Shown here in pieces: positions 23,363-33,091 of a stretch of DNA of 64,000 nucleotides. Below the pieces are notes generated by a model. That model was given only the letters and a program-made list of their open reading frames with translations. It ran no database searches and had not been told where the DNA came from. Origin of the DNA: Phytohabitans suffuscus (GTDB lineage: Bacteria > Actinomycetota > Actinomycetes > Mycobacteriales > Micromonosporaceae); assembly GCF_011764565.1 (NCBI RefSeq), contig NZ_AP022871.1, positions 2,418,001 through 2,482,000 on the forward strand, given 5' to 3'. Position numbers and translations under genes: made by a program. Each line of letters starts with the position of its first letter. The stretch's first letter is position 1.

Positions 23363-24422
23363 CGACCGCGTCCGCGGTGTCCCGTGCGTCGCGCCGGCCC
23401 TGCTCGCGGGCCTGCTCGACGGCGACCGCGAGGCGGCGGCGCCAGCGTCCCCGGGTCTGCACGGCCAGCGTCACCCCGGCGACGGCGGCCAGCAGCACCA
23501 GTGTCCAGAACCACGGCATCGCCCAGGACCGGCCGCGCGCGTCCGTCCCGGCCAGGCTCACCGGCACCACGTCCTCGCCGACCGCGCGGGGAGCGACGCG
23601 GGCCTTGGCGGTGAGGACCACGAGCGCCGGTACGTCCTCCACGGTCAGCTCGACCCGGAACCGGGCGCCGGGCAGCAGCTCGGGCACCGCGCCGACGTCG
23701 AAGCGCCGGGACCACACCCCGAACGGCGCGCTCAGCTCGACCATCGCCCCGCCCTGCAGCCGGACGTTGCCGGTGTTCTCCACGTCGAACGCGACGTGCG
23801 CGGTGCCCGTGCCGTCGCTGCCCCAGCCGCCGGTGAAGTCGACGTCCGGGTCGGTCGGCGCCAGCACCGGCTTCAGGTCGCCGGCCACCCGCAGGTGTAC
23901 CCGGGCGCCGACCCGGCGTTCCACGGCGACCTGGCCGTCCGGGGCGCTGCCGCCGACCGCGGCGACGATGCCGGCGGGGTGGTCGCCGGGTGTGGCGTCG
24001 TCGGGAACGGCGATGGTGAACGGGACGATGCGCCGCGCCTTCGCCGCGAGGGTGACCTCGGACTGGGCGAGCCGGATCCAGGACCCGCCGTCGCGCGGCT
24101 TCTCGCCGCCGGGCAGCAGGTCGAAGACGCCGGCGTTGGTGGTGACGCCGTCGCTGGCGTACAGCCGGAAGGTAGCCGGGCCGTCGCTGAGGTTGGTGAC
24201 CGTGACGTGGTCGGTGACCGCCGCGCCCGGGTCCAGCTCGTACCGGAACGACACCCGCCGGTCCGGACCGTCCGCCGTGGACGGCTGGACGGCCCAGGTG
24301 ACGTCGCCGCCCGGTGCCGCGTACGCCGAAGCCGGGACCACCAGCAGGGCCGCGCCGGCGGCGGCCGCCAGGGCACGCGCGAGCAGGCGCGTGCCCCGGC
24401 GGGTCGATCGACCTCGTGCCAT
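23355..24422 (-). CDS. DUF916 (WxL-interacting) family surface protein
   Basis: A 355-residue protein: signal peptide, an N-terminal Ig-like DUF916 region (VTWAVQPSTADGPD, HVTVTNLSDGPATFRLYASDG, GSWIRLAQSEVTLAA, PFTIAVPDDATPGDHPAGIVAAV), a second domain (TAHVAFDVENTGNVRLQGGAMVEL), one membrane helix (WFWTLVLLAAVAGVTLAV) and a charged tail of about 45 residues. In Firmicutes such proteins pair with WxL-domain proteins on the wall. The gene upstream, one base away, ends in a WxL-like domain, which supports such a pair here. Confidence 0.8.
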   Translation of the reverse strand: MARGRSTRRGTRLLARALAAAAGAALLVVPASAYAAPGGDVTWAVQPSTADGPDRRVSFRYELDPGAAVTDHVTVTNLSDGPATFRLYASDGVTTNAGVFDLLPGGEKPRDGGSWIRLAQSEVTLAAKARRIVPFTIAVPDDATPGDHPAGIVAAVGGSAPDGQVAVERRVGARVHLRVAGDLKPVLAPTDPDVDFTGGWGSDGTGTAHVAFDVENTGNVRLQGGAMVELSAPFGVWSRRFDVGAVPELLPGARFRVELTVEDVPALVVLTAKARVAPRAVGEDVVPVSLAGTDARGRSWAMPWFWTLVLLAAVAGVTLAVQTRGRWRRRLAVAVEQAREQGRRDARDTADAVDG

Positions 24423-24423
24423 G

Positions 24424-26510
24424 TCAGTCGGTCGGGAACAGCGACACGGTCAGCGTGGCGGTGTACGCGCCGGGGTCGGTGTCCAGCGGCACGGCGAGCG
24501 TGAGGTCCGCGCCGACCCGCGTGCTGCCGACCCGGCCGGCGTTGTTGGCGGTCGCCATCGTGGCCGCGCTGCCGAGACCGGGGCCGCCGGCCAGCAACCC
24601 GGCGACCGCGGGGCCGGCGGTAACACCGTCGCGCGGGGTCAGCACCTTCGGCGCCCAGCCGAGGTGGTCGGCGCCGACCTGCCCGGCGCTCGACGTGAAC
24701 GGGCCGCTCTGCGCGGACACCGCCCAGCCGCCGCCGGCGGCCGCCTCGGTCGAGCGGGCGTCGACGACCGTCACCGCCGGGATGGCGCCGGTGAACGCGA
24801 CCCGGTCCAATGCCTCCTGCGGCTGGAGCGTCACCGCCGCACCGGGGTCGACGGTCAGCGTCAGCCGGCCGGTGAGCCCGTCCGGCACCTGGGCGCGTAC
24901 CGTGATCGCGCCCTCGGTCTGCCCCGGCTCGCCCGGGTCGCCGGGGTCGCCCGGGTCGGGCACCTCGGTCGGCACGATCTTGGTGATCCCGTCGTGCGCG
25001 CCGCCGCCGAACGTGGCCTTGTCGACCACGTACGCGGCCCCGTCGACGACCTCGACGTCGTTCGGGCTGACCGCGGTGTCCTCGACGGTGTGCACGACGG
25101 TGTTGGTCGCGGTGTCGATGACGCTGATCGTGTGGGCGAAGAAGTTGGCCACGTAGAGCAGCCCGGTCTCCGGGTCCACGTCGAGCGCGAGCGCGCCGTT
25201 GCCGGTCGGTATCGACGCCACGTGCGCGCCGGTGCCCGCGTCCAGCACGGTCACGTCGGCGGAGTCCTGGTTGGCGGCGTAGACCCGGTCACGCTGCGGG
25301 AAGACGGCCACGTTGGAGGAGCGGTCGGCGCCGGGCAGGGCATGGTACGTGACCTGCCGGCTGGCGACGTCGACCACGGCGAGCTTGTCGGTGTCGAGCG
25401 TGCTCGTGTAGAGCTTGCCGGCCGCCTCGTCGAGGTCCAGACCCATCGGCTGGCCGTCGACCGGGATGTCCGGGCCGCGTTCCAGCGTCTCGGCGTCGAA
25501 CGTGGCGATGTACCTGCCGTTGACCGCAGAGACGTAGACGGTGCCGCGCTCCTCGTCCACCTCGACCTCGCGGCCGTGGTTGACGTTGTCGAAGCTCTTG
25601 AGATGCGCGCCGGTGGCCTGGTCGTAGACGGCGACCCGGTTGAGCCGGGTGGAGGTCGCCCAGACGGTGTTGTGGGTGTCGTCCACGTCGAGGCCGAAGA
25701 CGGCCTCCACCGTGGAGGTCGGCTCGTCCCACGGCACCCAGTAGGAGTTCAGGATCTCCAGCGTGTCGGGGTCGACCCGGAGCAGCCTCGACGTGGTCAC
25801 CGGCGGCGGGCCGGCCTGGGTCACCCAGAACACGTCGTTGCGGGCCGAGTAGGCGATCTGGTACTGGCCGTCGCCCAGGTCCTTGCGCTGCACCTCGAAC
25901 GCCCAGTCGCCGGGCTCGCCCGGGTCCCCTGGCTCGCCCGGGTCCCCTGGCTCGCCCGGGTCCCCGGGTCGCCTGGATCGCCTGGATCGCCCGGGTCGCC
26001 GGGCTCGACCAGCGTGAACTCGGCGCCGAGCGAGCGGGGCGCGTCGCCGGTGAGCAGGCTGCCGGTGAGGAACCGGACGCTGTGCGTCTGGCCCGCGGCC
26101 CAGTTCGCGTCCGAGTTGGCGGAGGTCGGGAACGGCACCTCGGCGGTCCACGCGCCGCCGCTGTCGGCCTGGGCGATCGCGTAGATCGTTTTGTTGGCCT
26201 GCACCTCGCCGGTGACCGGGTGGGTGACGTCGCGGGTGGTGGAGACCGCGCCGTCGTCGAGCTTGATCGCGATGATCGACCCCGCGCCGCCGCTGGCGGT
26301 CTTCCAGCCGTTGCCGGAGACCACGATGGGCTCGCCGACCTCGACCAGTGACGGGACGGAATAGGTGACGGTGGGATCGAGTGGGCTCGTGTAGTCGTCG
26401 GCGTACGCGGGGTCGCCTGACCGCACCGCGACCGCGATCACCACCAGCATGGTGGCGGCGGTCGCGGCGACGCGGCGTACGGCCCGCGACGGGCTCAATG
26501 GGAGAAGCAC
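24424..26510 (-). CDS. Secreted Ig-like + collagen-like + beta-propeller + WxL-like protein, frame broken by one missing base
   Basis: The first gene of the uptake operon. From the N-terminus: signal peptide (cleavage near AYA-DD), Ig-like domain (IVVSGNGWKTASGG, IIAIKLDDGAVS, SVRFLTGSLLTGDAPRS), GDPGDPGEPG repeats, a YVTN/YncE-type beta-propeller (NRVAVYDQATGAHLKSF, LLYVANFFAHTISVIDT), a second short GDPG linker, and a WxL-like C-terminal domain (GGWAVSAQSGPF, TDPGAYTATLTVSLFPTD). The frame shifts inside the repeat near 25961-25968, where one C or G appears missing relative to the 18-bp unit; total length (2087 nt) also lacks one base. GTG start at 26510. No transmembrane anchor, so binding by the DUF916 partner is plausible. 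Confidence 0.82.
25915..25998 (-). repeat. Collagen-like GDPGEP-coding repeats
   Basis: An 18-bp unit (minus strand coding E-P-G-D-P-G) is repeated about three times almost exactly, followed by degenerate 9-bp GDP-G units. The reading frame changes within this tract. Confidence 0.75.
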
Positions 26511-26551
26511 GGCAAGGTCCTCGACTTCCTCGGGTCGCCGATCTTCGAAAC

Positions 26552-26570
26552 TTAGGTCAGGCTAACCATT
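26552..26570. promoter_or_regulatory. Iron box upstream of the surface/uptake operon
   Basis: TTAGGTCAGGCTAACCATT matches 15 of 19 positions of the DtxR/IdeR consensus, the best in the window. It lies 42 bases before the GTG at 26510. The shared flank TTGTCTGATG follows on the plus strand. Confidence 0.78.
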
Positions 26571-26617
26571 GTCTGATGGGCTAGGCAAGACCGGAACGGG
26601 CAGGTCCGGACGGGTTT

Positions 26618-27421
26618 TCAGGCGCGGGCGTAGACCGCGACCCAGTCCACGGCCACCGACGCGCGGTCCGGCACGCCGGCCACCGGGCAGTCCGGAAAGC
26701 CGAAGTCCCGCTTGCGGTCGCAGCCGCCGGCCTGCGCCTGGAGGGCCAGCCACATCGGCTCGGCCGGCACGCCGGGCGACTCGATGGTGGACCAGACCTC
26801 GCCGTCGAGCAGGAAGCGGACCTGGCCGGGAAGCCACTCCACGCCGGCGGTGTGCCACTGGGTGAAGTCCACACCGGACAGGTCCCGCTGGATCCGCTGC
26901 CGCTGGCCGCCGTCCCGGTAGTGCAGGAACGCGGCCAGCCCGGACCGGTCGCCGCCGAAGTCCTCGGCGAAGTCGATCTCCGGTGGCCAGCGGTCGCTGC
27001 GCGGCCAGAGCAGGAAGTGGTACGTGATCTCGTCGCTCGCCTGCGCCCGGAAGCGGACCTCCCAGCGCCCGTAGACCTGGCTGACCGGCCAGTTCGAGAC
27101 GCCGCCGGTGGTCCACACCCCATCGCGCCGGTAGCCGTCCAGCGCGAGTATCCCGTCGCGCAGGTCGACGTGGTCCGGATGCCAGATCGAGTACGGGTCG
27201 CCGCCGGGCCGCCCGGAGTACGCCGAGTAGTCGGGCCCCAGGTCGGTACGGCCGAAGTCGTCGGTGAAGCGCAGGTCCCAGCCGGGCAGGTCGCCGGTGG
27301 GCGGCGCGACGCCGGAGACCGTCGGCCGCTCGGGTGCGGCCGGCCGCTGGGGCGCCGCCGGCGCCGCGGTGCACCCGGCGAGCAGCGCCACCAGCAGCGA
27401 CGGTACGACCCGGCGGGTCAT
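26618..27421 (-). CDS. GH16-family lipoprotein (beta-glucanase-like)
   Basis: A 267-residue lipoprotein (lipobox ALLAGC) with a concanavalin-like GH16 domain: GGVSNWPVSQVYGRWEVRFRA, the catalytic EIDFAEDF (ExDxxE), YHFLLWPRSDRWPP, DFTQWHTAGVEWLPGQVRFLLDGEVW. Such enzymes cut or remodel beta-glucans and other glycans. It is the last gene of the exopolysaccharide operon, overlapping the small membrane gene by 4 nt, so it may trim or release the polymer made by this operon. Confidence 0.9.
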   Translation of the reverse strand: MTRRVVPSLLVALLAGCTAAPAAPQRPAAPERPTVSGVAPPTGDLPGWDLRFTDDFGRTDLGPDYSAYSGRPGGDPYSIWHPDHVDLRDGILALDGYRRDGVWTTGGVSNWPVSQVYGRWEVRFRAQASDEITYHFLLWPRSDRWPPEIDFAEDFGGDRSGLAAFLHYRDGGQRQRIQRDLSGVDFTQWHTAGVEWLPGQVRFLLDGEVWSTIESPGVPAEPMWLALQAQAGGCDRKRDFGFPDCPVAGVPDRASVAVDWVAVYARA

Positions 27422-27717
27422 CCCGGCGCCCCTCCCTGCCCCTCGGCGAGCACCGCGATCCGCACGATAGTCAGCACCACGAGGGCGGTCGCCGAGAGCG
27501 CCAGCAGCACCGCGGCGAGCGTGCGGGCCCAGCTCAGCAGCCCGCGGTGGAGCCGCCCCGCGCGCCGGACCCGTACGCCGGCCACCACCGGGTCCACCGT
27601 GGAGTCCTCGCCCAGCCACGCCTCCCGCAGCGCGGCGGTGAGCAGGCAGAGCACGACCACCACGGCGACCAGGGCGGCGAACGCGGGCGAGGGCAGCAGC
27701 CGTTCCACGTCGTCCAT
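27418..27717 (-). CDS. Small membrane protein, two predicted helices
   Basis: A 99-residue protein with two hydrophobic segments (AALVAVVVVLCLLTAAL and TLAAVLLALSATALVVLTIV) separated by a charged loop of about 30 residues. No family recognised. It starts directly after the stop of the membrane gene and overlaps the GH16 gene, so it belongs to the exopolysaccharide operon and might be an accessory of the polymer export machinery. Confidence 0.8.
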   Translation of the reverse strand: MDDVERLLPSPAFAALVAVVVVLCLLTAALREAWLGEDSTVDPVVAGVRVRRAGRLHRGLLSWARTLAAVLLALSATALVVLTIVRIAVLAEGQGGAPG

Positions 27718-29899
27718 TCAGGACCCTCCTTCCGCCCCGCGGCCCCGCGCGGGGCCGCGTCGCAGCACGGTCACCTCGGCGGACCTGGTGACCACGTGGT
27801 ATCCGCCGGTGTGCAGCAGCGTGTCCACGATCCGGTCGGTCCAGCCGGCGGGCAGCCCCGAGCGCAGCTGGCCGGCCTTCTCCTGGGTGCCCGTCACGTA
27901 CACGTACTCGGGGCCGGCCGAGCCGTCCGCCCCGACCTGCGCCAGCAGGCAGGCCGGCACGTCGCCGCGGCAGCCCGGCGGCGGCATCGCGACCGCGAAG
28001 ACCTGCCCGAACCGGGCCAGCGGCAGCGGGCCGACCGCCTCGACGGTGCCGATCCGCGCGCCGTCCGGGGCCGCCGCCAGCACCCCCGGGCCCGCTCGAC
28101 CTGGGCGGCGGTGACGTGCTCGAACGACGCGTTCAGCCCGCGCGTGGTGGTCAGCATGGCGAGCAGGACGGCCACGGAGGCGAACGCGGCGGCGACCCGC
28201 AGGGCGGGCCCCACCTTCCAGGACACGCGGATGAGCGTGCGGCCCGCGCCGGCCACCGCGACCGCGGCGAGCGGCGCGAGCACCGGGCTGGCGTACAGCG
28301 CGCAGCGGATCACCACCTCGCCGCCGTACGACTGCACCGCCATCAGGACCGCCGGCGCGGCGGCCAGGCCGGCGGCGAGCACGGCGCCCCGGCGGCGGCG
28401 CACCATCAGCCAGCCGGCCGCCGCGGCGAGGCAGAGCAGCCCGGTCCAGCCGATCCGGCTGTACTGCATCTGCTGGTACAGCGGGTCGCCGACGAGCCGC
28501 TCCCCCACGCCGGTCGAGACGTTGCCGCGCACCCGTCCCAGGTCGCCGAAGAGGTCCTCGATGTGGCCGGTCCAGAAGCCGGTGGCGCCGTAGGAGAACC
28601 AGCCGACGAACATCGCGGCCGCGGCGACCCAGAGGGTACGCAGCCGGGTGGCGCCGGCCAGCGTGAAGCAGAGCAGCGCGGCGACCAGCGCCACCGGCGT
28701 GAGCTGGTGACTCACCACGAGGGCGGCGATGACCAGCGTCAACGCCGCCTCCAGCCCGACCACGGTGGCGCCGGACACCGCACGACCCCGGGGCCGGCCC
28801 GCGGGCGGCCGGGCACGCGACGGGGCGCGCGGAGCCAGGCACGCCAGCGCGGCCCCGGCAGCGGCGGTACGTCGGCGGACATGAACGCCCACAGCAGTAC
28901 GGCGAGCACGCCGGTGTAGAGGACGAAGCCGACCGCCTGCGCGGACAGGTAGTCCTGCTGGTACCAGTTGAAGGCCACGTAGAGCACCGCGCCGAGCCAG
29001 GCCAGCCGCGGACTGCCGGTCAGCAGCCGGCCGATCAGCCACAGGGCGGGCAGCGCCAGCGCGGCGAAGAACGCCGGTCCGGGCAGCGCCAGCGGCGCCG
29101 CGTCGGCCAGGCCGGCGGTGGCCACGAGCTGGGCGGTACCGGCCAGGAAGCCCGGCCAGCTGAACCGCGCGTCGGCGCCCGTGGCCAGCTCACCGGTACG
29201 CGAGACGAAGTCGACGAAACCGACGTGCACCCACGTGGTGCCGGGGCCGGCCGCGGCGTCGGCGACGTTCACCAGTAGGTAGCAGCAGACCACGGCGGCG
29301 AGGCAGCCGGCCGCGAGCACCACGTGGTCGAGCACCGGCCGCAGCAGCGCCCAGGCGAGCACGCCGGCGAGGACGAGCAGCGCCAGCCAGTACGCGGGCG
29401 GGGCGACCGCCACGAGCCCGACCGCCCCGGCCGCGCCGGCGTCCACCTGCCGGGTGGCGACCCACCACAGCGACAGCGCCACGGCGACAGCGCCGAGCCC
29501 CCAGATCCGGCCGGTCCGCGGCGCGGCCGGCGCCGGGTCGGGTGGCGGGACCGGCGCGGCCTGGATCGCGGAGACCGCGAACGGCGTGGCCACCAGGCCC
29601 ACCGCGGCGGTCACGGTCACCGCCGTGAGCGGGTCCCAGCGCCCCAGCAGCGCGCCGGCCGCCCCGCCGAGCAGCGCGGCCGCGACCGACAGGCACAGCG
29701 CGAGCACCACCGTGGCGAGGCGGTGCGGCAGGCGCAGCGCGTACGCCAGCGGCACGCCGGGCACCGCCACGGCGAAGGCGACCGCGGCGAGCGCCCGGCC
29801 CGGCACCGCCGCGTCCAGCATGGTCAGCGTCGGCACCACCACCGCGAGCACCCCGGCCAGGGCGACCGCGCCGAGGTCGAACCGCCGCCCGGCCGTCAC
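27718..29899 (-). CDS. Large polytopic membrane protein, frame broken by two missing bases
   Basis: The three frames join into one protein of about 727 residues with some 12-14 hydrophobic segments (for example LGAVALAGVLAVVVPTL, VVLALCLSVAAALLGGAAGALL, LGAVLYVAFNWYQQDYLSAQA, LTLVIAALVVSHQLTPV). The NWYQQDYLSAQA stretch and overall layout resemble glycosyltransferase-like integral membrane proteins of polysaccharide loci. Frame changes fall at about 28785-28835 and in CCCCCGGGCCC at 28083-28092; the total length fits two missing bases. The GTG start overlaps the upstream glycosyltransferase stop (GTGA). The function is not known. Confidence 0.75.
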
Positions 29900-32169
29900 G
29901 GCGCCCGCCTGGCCCGCCACCGGCCGCGCAGCAGCAGCCACGGGCCGGCGAGGTAGCCGAGCAGCTCGGCCGCGCCCAGCGTGGCGGGAAAGCCGCGCGA
30001 CCGGCCGGCGTACTTCGGCGAGCGGGGGTCGGCCACCACCCGCAGCGCGCGGGGCGTGCCGCGGGCCACCCGCCACGCGGTCCGCGGGTCGGCCAGCTGC
30101 TTGGCCACGACGGCGGTGAAGCCGGTGCCGTAGCCGTACAGCTGGCGGCGCAGGGCCGGCCCGCTCGCCCGGTGGAAGTGCCGCACCAGGGCGCTCGGCG
30201 CGTACCGGATGACGTGGCCGGCGACCAGCACCGCCCGGAAGGCGTCGAGATCTTCGCCGCCGCGCGCCGGGCTGCCCGCACCCAGGGCCGGGTCGAAGCC
30301 GCCGGCGTCGCGCAGCACCTCGGTCCGGAACGCCATGTTGTTTCCGGAGCCGTAGTTGCCGCCCGCGTACGGGAACAGCGGCCCCCGCTCCCCCGCGGAC
30401 GCGGTCCGGGCCACCGCCTCCGGCAGCTCCCCCACCGACCATGCCCTGGCCACGTATCCCTTGTCGAAACCGCCGTGCTCCTCGAAGTACCGCTCCCACC
30501 GGGTCCGCAGCCGGGCGGGCGTGACCAGGCCGGTCACGCAGCCGATCTGCGGGGCGTCGTCGAACGCGCGAAGCAGCTCGGCCACCCAGTGCGTGTCGGG
30601 CAGCGCGTCGTCGTCGGTGAACGCGACGACCGCACCGCGCGCGGCGGCCAGCCCGGTGTTGCGGGCCCAGGACAGGCCGCGCCGCGGCTCCGGGAGGATC
30701 CGCAGCCGCGGGTCGTCCACACCGGACAGCAGCCGGGCGGTGCCGCCGGAGTCGGGCGCGTTGTCCACGACGACGGCGTCCAGCTCGGCGTGGCTCTGCG
30801 CGAGGACGGCGGCGACCGCCTGGCGCAGCCGCGGCTCGGTGCCGAGCGTGCAGAGCACCACCGTGACAAGGGGGCCGGAGCTGGCCGGCGGTGTGCCCGG
30901 CGGGCAGGCGCGCGCGGCGGCCAGCAGCGTGGCCGGCCCGGCGCCGGGTGGCACCACGACGGCGGCGCGCTCCAGGTGCGGGCGCAGCGCCGGCCCCAGC
31001 GCCCGCCCGACGACCCGCTCCAGCGGTACCGCCGGGTCGTCGAGCAGCACCCGGCCGACCGGGACGCCGCGCAGTCGTACCAGGACGCTCGCCGGCGCGG
31101 GCGGGGCGGCGAGCGGGCGTCCGGCGGTACCGGCCAGCTCCACCTCGGCCACCGCGACCGGCACGTCCGGCGCACCGCGCCGGGCGGTCAGGTATCCCCA
31201 GGCCGTCGCGGTCAGGCCGGCCAGGATCATGGCCGCCCGGGCCGGTCCGGCGAGGTCGCCGCGGGTCAGCGCGGCGGTATGGCGCAGCACGCCGGCCGGC
31301 AGGGTGCGCAGCACGTACCGGCGCTCGGTGGACAGCGACGCCGCGCGCCCGGCGGCGGCGGCCAGGATCGCCTTGGACCGCCCTTCGTGCCGGCAACGGG
31401 ACAGGAAGTAGCCGGCCGTGGCGCGCGGCGCCGGCACCCGGTGGTCCACCGCGGGCCCGCCGGTCCGCACGACCGCGCCGGGGCCGTACACGCGGCCGAC
31501 CCGGATGCCGAGCTCGGTCTCCTCGCAGCCGGCCGGCACCGCGCCGAGCCGGCCGAGCCGGGTGGTGAACGGGCCGACCCGGTCCAGCGCCGACCGCCGG
31601 ATCGCCATGTTGGCGCCGATCGGGTTGCGGATCGCGGCCTCGGACGGCGCGATCCCCCGGTAGTCGCAGCCGACCACCCAGCCGAACTCCTCGGGAAACC
31701 ACCGGGGCGGACCGCCCGCCGCCGAGCCGGCCGCGCTCGCTGAGGCCCAATCGGGCTGGACCGCGCCGCCGGCCATCATGACGGACGGGTCGGCGAAGAC
31801 CCGCCGCCAGGCCGCGAGCCAGCCTGGGCGGGGCACCGCGTCGTCGTCCAGGAACACCACGACCGGGGCGGTCGACCGGCCGGCGCCGGTGTTGCGGGCG
31901 GTGGAGAGGCCGGGCTCGCCTGTGCTGGCGACCACGGTGGCCCGCGTCAGCTCGGCGGTGAGGAGCCGGAGCAGCTCGTCGTTGTGGTCGACGACGACGA
32001 CAAGCTCGTCGCCGTACGCGAGCTGGCCGGCCACCGCCGCCGCGGCCGCCCGGATCCCGGCCAGCCGGTCGGCGGTGTACACGCACATCACGACGGCGAG
32101 CGGGTCGCTGCCGGGTACCGCGTCCGGCGTCGCCGCGGGCGCGGCGGCCGGTCCGGCGCTACCGGGCAT
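29896..32169 (-). CDS. Two-domain family 2 glycosyltransferase
   Basis: A 757-residue protein with two GT2 domains. The first (about 20-330) has AVVMCVYTADRL, EPGLSTARNTGAGRS, VVFLDDDAVPRPGWL and GCDYRGIAPSEAAIRNPIGANMAI; the second (about 430-720) has TVVLCTLGTEPRL, RRGLSWARNTGLAAARG, VAFTDDDALPDTHWV and GNNMAFR. Both keep the DDD metal motif. Probably adds two sugars, or alternates, in assembling an exopolysaccharide repeat. Overlaps both neighbours. Confidence 0.88.
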   Translation of the reverse strand: MPGSAGPAAAPAATPDAVPGSDPLAVVMCVYTADRLAGIRAAAAAVAGQLAYGDELVVVVDHNDELLRLLTAELTRATVVASTGEPGLSTARNTGAGRSTAPVVVFLDDDAVPRPGWLAAWRRVFADPSVMMAGGAVQPDWASASAAGSAAGGPPRWFPEEFGWVVGCDYRGIAPSEAAIRNPIGANMAIRRSALDRVGPFTTRLGRLGAVPAGCEETELGIRVGRVYGPGAVVRTGGPAVDHRVPAPRATAGYFLSRCRHEGRSKAILAAAAGRAASLSTERRYVLRTLPAGVLRHTAALTRGDLAGPARAAMILAGLTATAWGYLTARRGAPDVPVAVAEVELAGTAGRPLAAPPAPASVLVRLRGVPVGRVLLDDPAVPLERVVGRALGPALRPHLERAAVVVPPGAGPATLLAAARACPPGTPPASSGPLVTVVLCTLGTEPRLRQAVAAVLAQSHAELDAVVVDNAPDSGGTARLLSGVDDPRLRILPEPRRGLSWARNTGLAAARGAVVAFTDDDALPDTHWVAELLRAFDDAPQIGCVTGLVTPARLRTRWERYFEEHGGFDKGYVARAWSVGELPEAVARTASAGERGPLFPYAGGNYGSGNNMAFRTEVLRDAGGFDPALGAGSPARGGEDLDAFRAVLVAGHVIRYAPSALVRHFHRASGPALRRQLYGYGTGFTAVVAKQLADPRTAWRVARGTPRALRVVADPRSPKYAGRSRGFPATLGAAELLGYLAGPWLLLRGRWRARRAP

Positions 32170-33091
32170 CGTCGGCCCCCACCGGCTGCTCAGCCGGCTC
32201 GGCCTCGGCGCGCGGGCGCAGGGCGGTGTTCAGCCGCTCCCGGACCAGCCGCACGGCCGTCCGCACGCCGTGCGCGCCGGCCGCACGGCCCGCGACCCCG
32301 ACCAGCCGGGGCGCCTCACCGTACAGATAGGACAGTGCCGCGGCCGGGCCGCGCCGGTCCAGCCAGATCATCCGCGCCAGCGCATCGCCGTCCACTGTGG
32401 AGATGCCATGGGCGGCCAGGTTCTCCCGCATGATCCGCAGCGTCACGGCCCGCTGCTCGACCTGCCGGACGGCGCTGACCTGTACCTCGCCGACCCGGTA
32501 CCGCAGCCCGACGTAGGGCAGGTTGGCCAGGTCGCCGTGCCGGCTCAGCTCGGTGAACAGCCGGTAGTCCTCGGCGTACGCGTACTCGGAGCGGTAGCCG
32601 ATGCCGGCCGAGCGCAGGGTGTCGAGCCGGATGATCGCGGAGCTGTGCGCGACGCAGGTGCCGAACAGCAGCCGAGCCCGGCACGCCGCCGGCGTACGCG
32701 GCATCCGGACCCGGCCGGACATCGAGCCGAACAGCTCGTAGTCCGTGCCGCAGGCCACCACGCCCGGACGGCGGTCGAGGTACGCGACCTGGCGGGCCAG
32801 CCGGTCGGGGGTCATGATGTCGTCCGCGTCCATCCGCGCCAGCAGCTCGCCCCGCGCCGCGCCGATACCGGCGTTCAGGGCGGCGACGATCCCGCCGCGC
32901 GGCCGGGGCAGTACCCGTAGCCGCCGGTCGGTGATGGCCGCGACCACCGCCTCCGTCCGGTCGGTGGACCCGTCGTCCACGACCAGCAGCTCCAGGTCCT
33001 GGTACGTCTGGCGCAGCACGCTGCCGATCGCGGCCGCGATGTAGTCGGCCGCATTGTAAACCGGCATCAGCACGCTCACCCTCGGTGTCAC
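32159..33091 (-). CDS. Family 2 glycosyltransferase
   Basis: A 310-residue GT2 enzyme: VSVLMPVYNAADYIAAAIGSVL, LLVVDDGSTDRTEAVV, GIVAALNAGIGAARGELLARMDADDI (DADD metal motif), then a conserved GYRSEYAYAEDYRLF. The GTG start is preceded by a G-rich Shine-Dalgarno-like run and overlaps the stop of the truncated copy upstream (GTGA). The first 143 codons are duplicated exactly upstream. Confidence 0.88.
   Translation of the reverse strand: MTPRVSVLMPVYNAADYIAAAIGSVLRQTYQDLELLVVDDGSTDRTEAVVAAITDRRLRVLPRPRGGIVAALNAGIGAARGELLARMDADDIMTPDRLARQVAYLDRRPGVVACGTDYELFGSMSGRVRMPRTPAACRARLLFGTCVAHSSAIIRLDTLRSAGIGYRSEYAYAEDYRLFTELSRHGDLANLPYVGLRYRVGEVQVSAVRQVEQRAVTLRIMRENLAAHGISTVDGDALARMIWLDRRGPAAALSYLYGEAPRLVGVAGRAAGAHGVRTAVRLVRERLNTALRPRAEAEPAEQPVGADDAR

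Noticed and set aside
20562..26510. HtaA or NEAT haem-binding domains in the surface proteins
   Set aside because: The Ig-like domain lacks recognisable HtaA or NEAT signatures; only the operon logic is similar.
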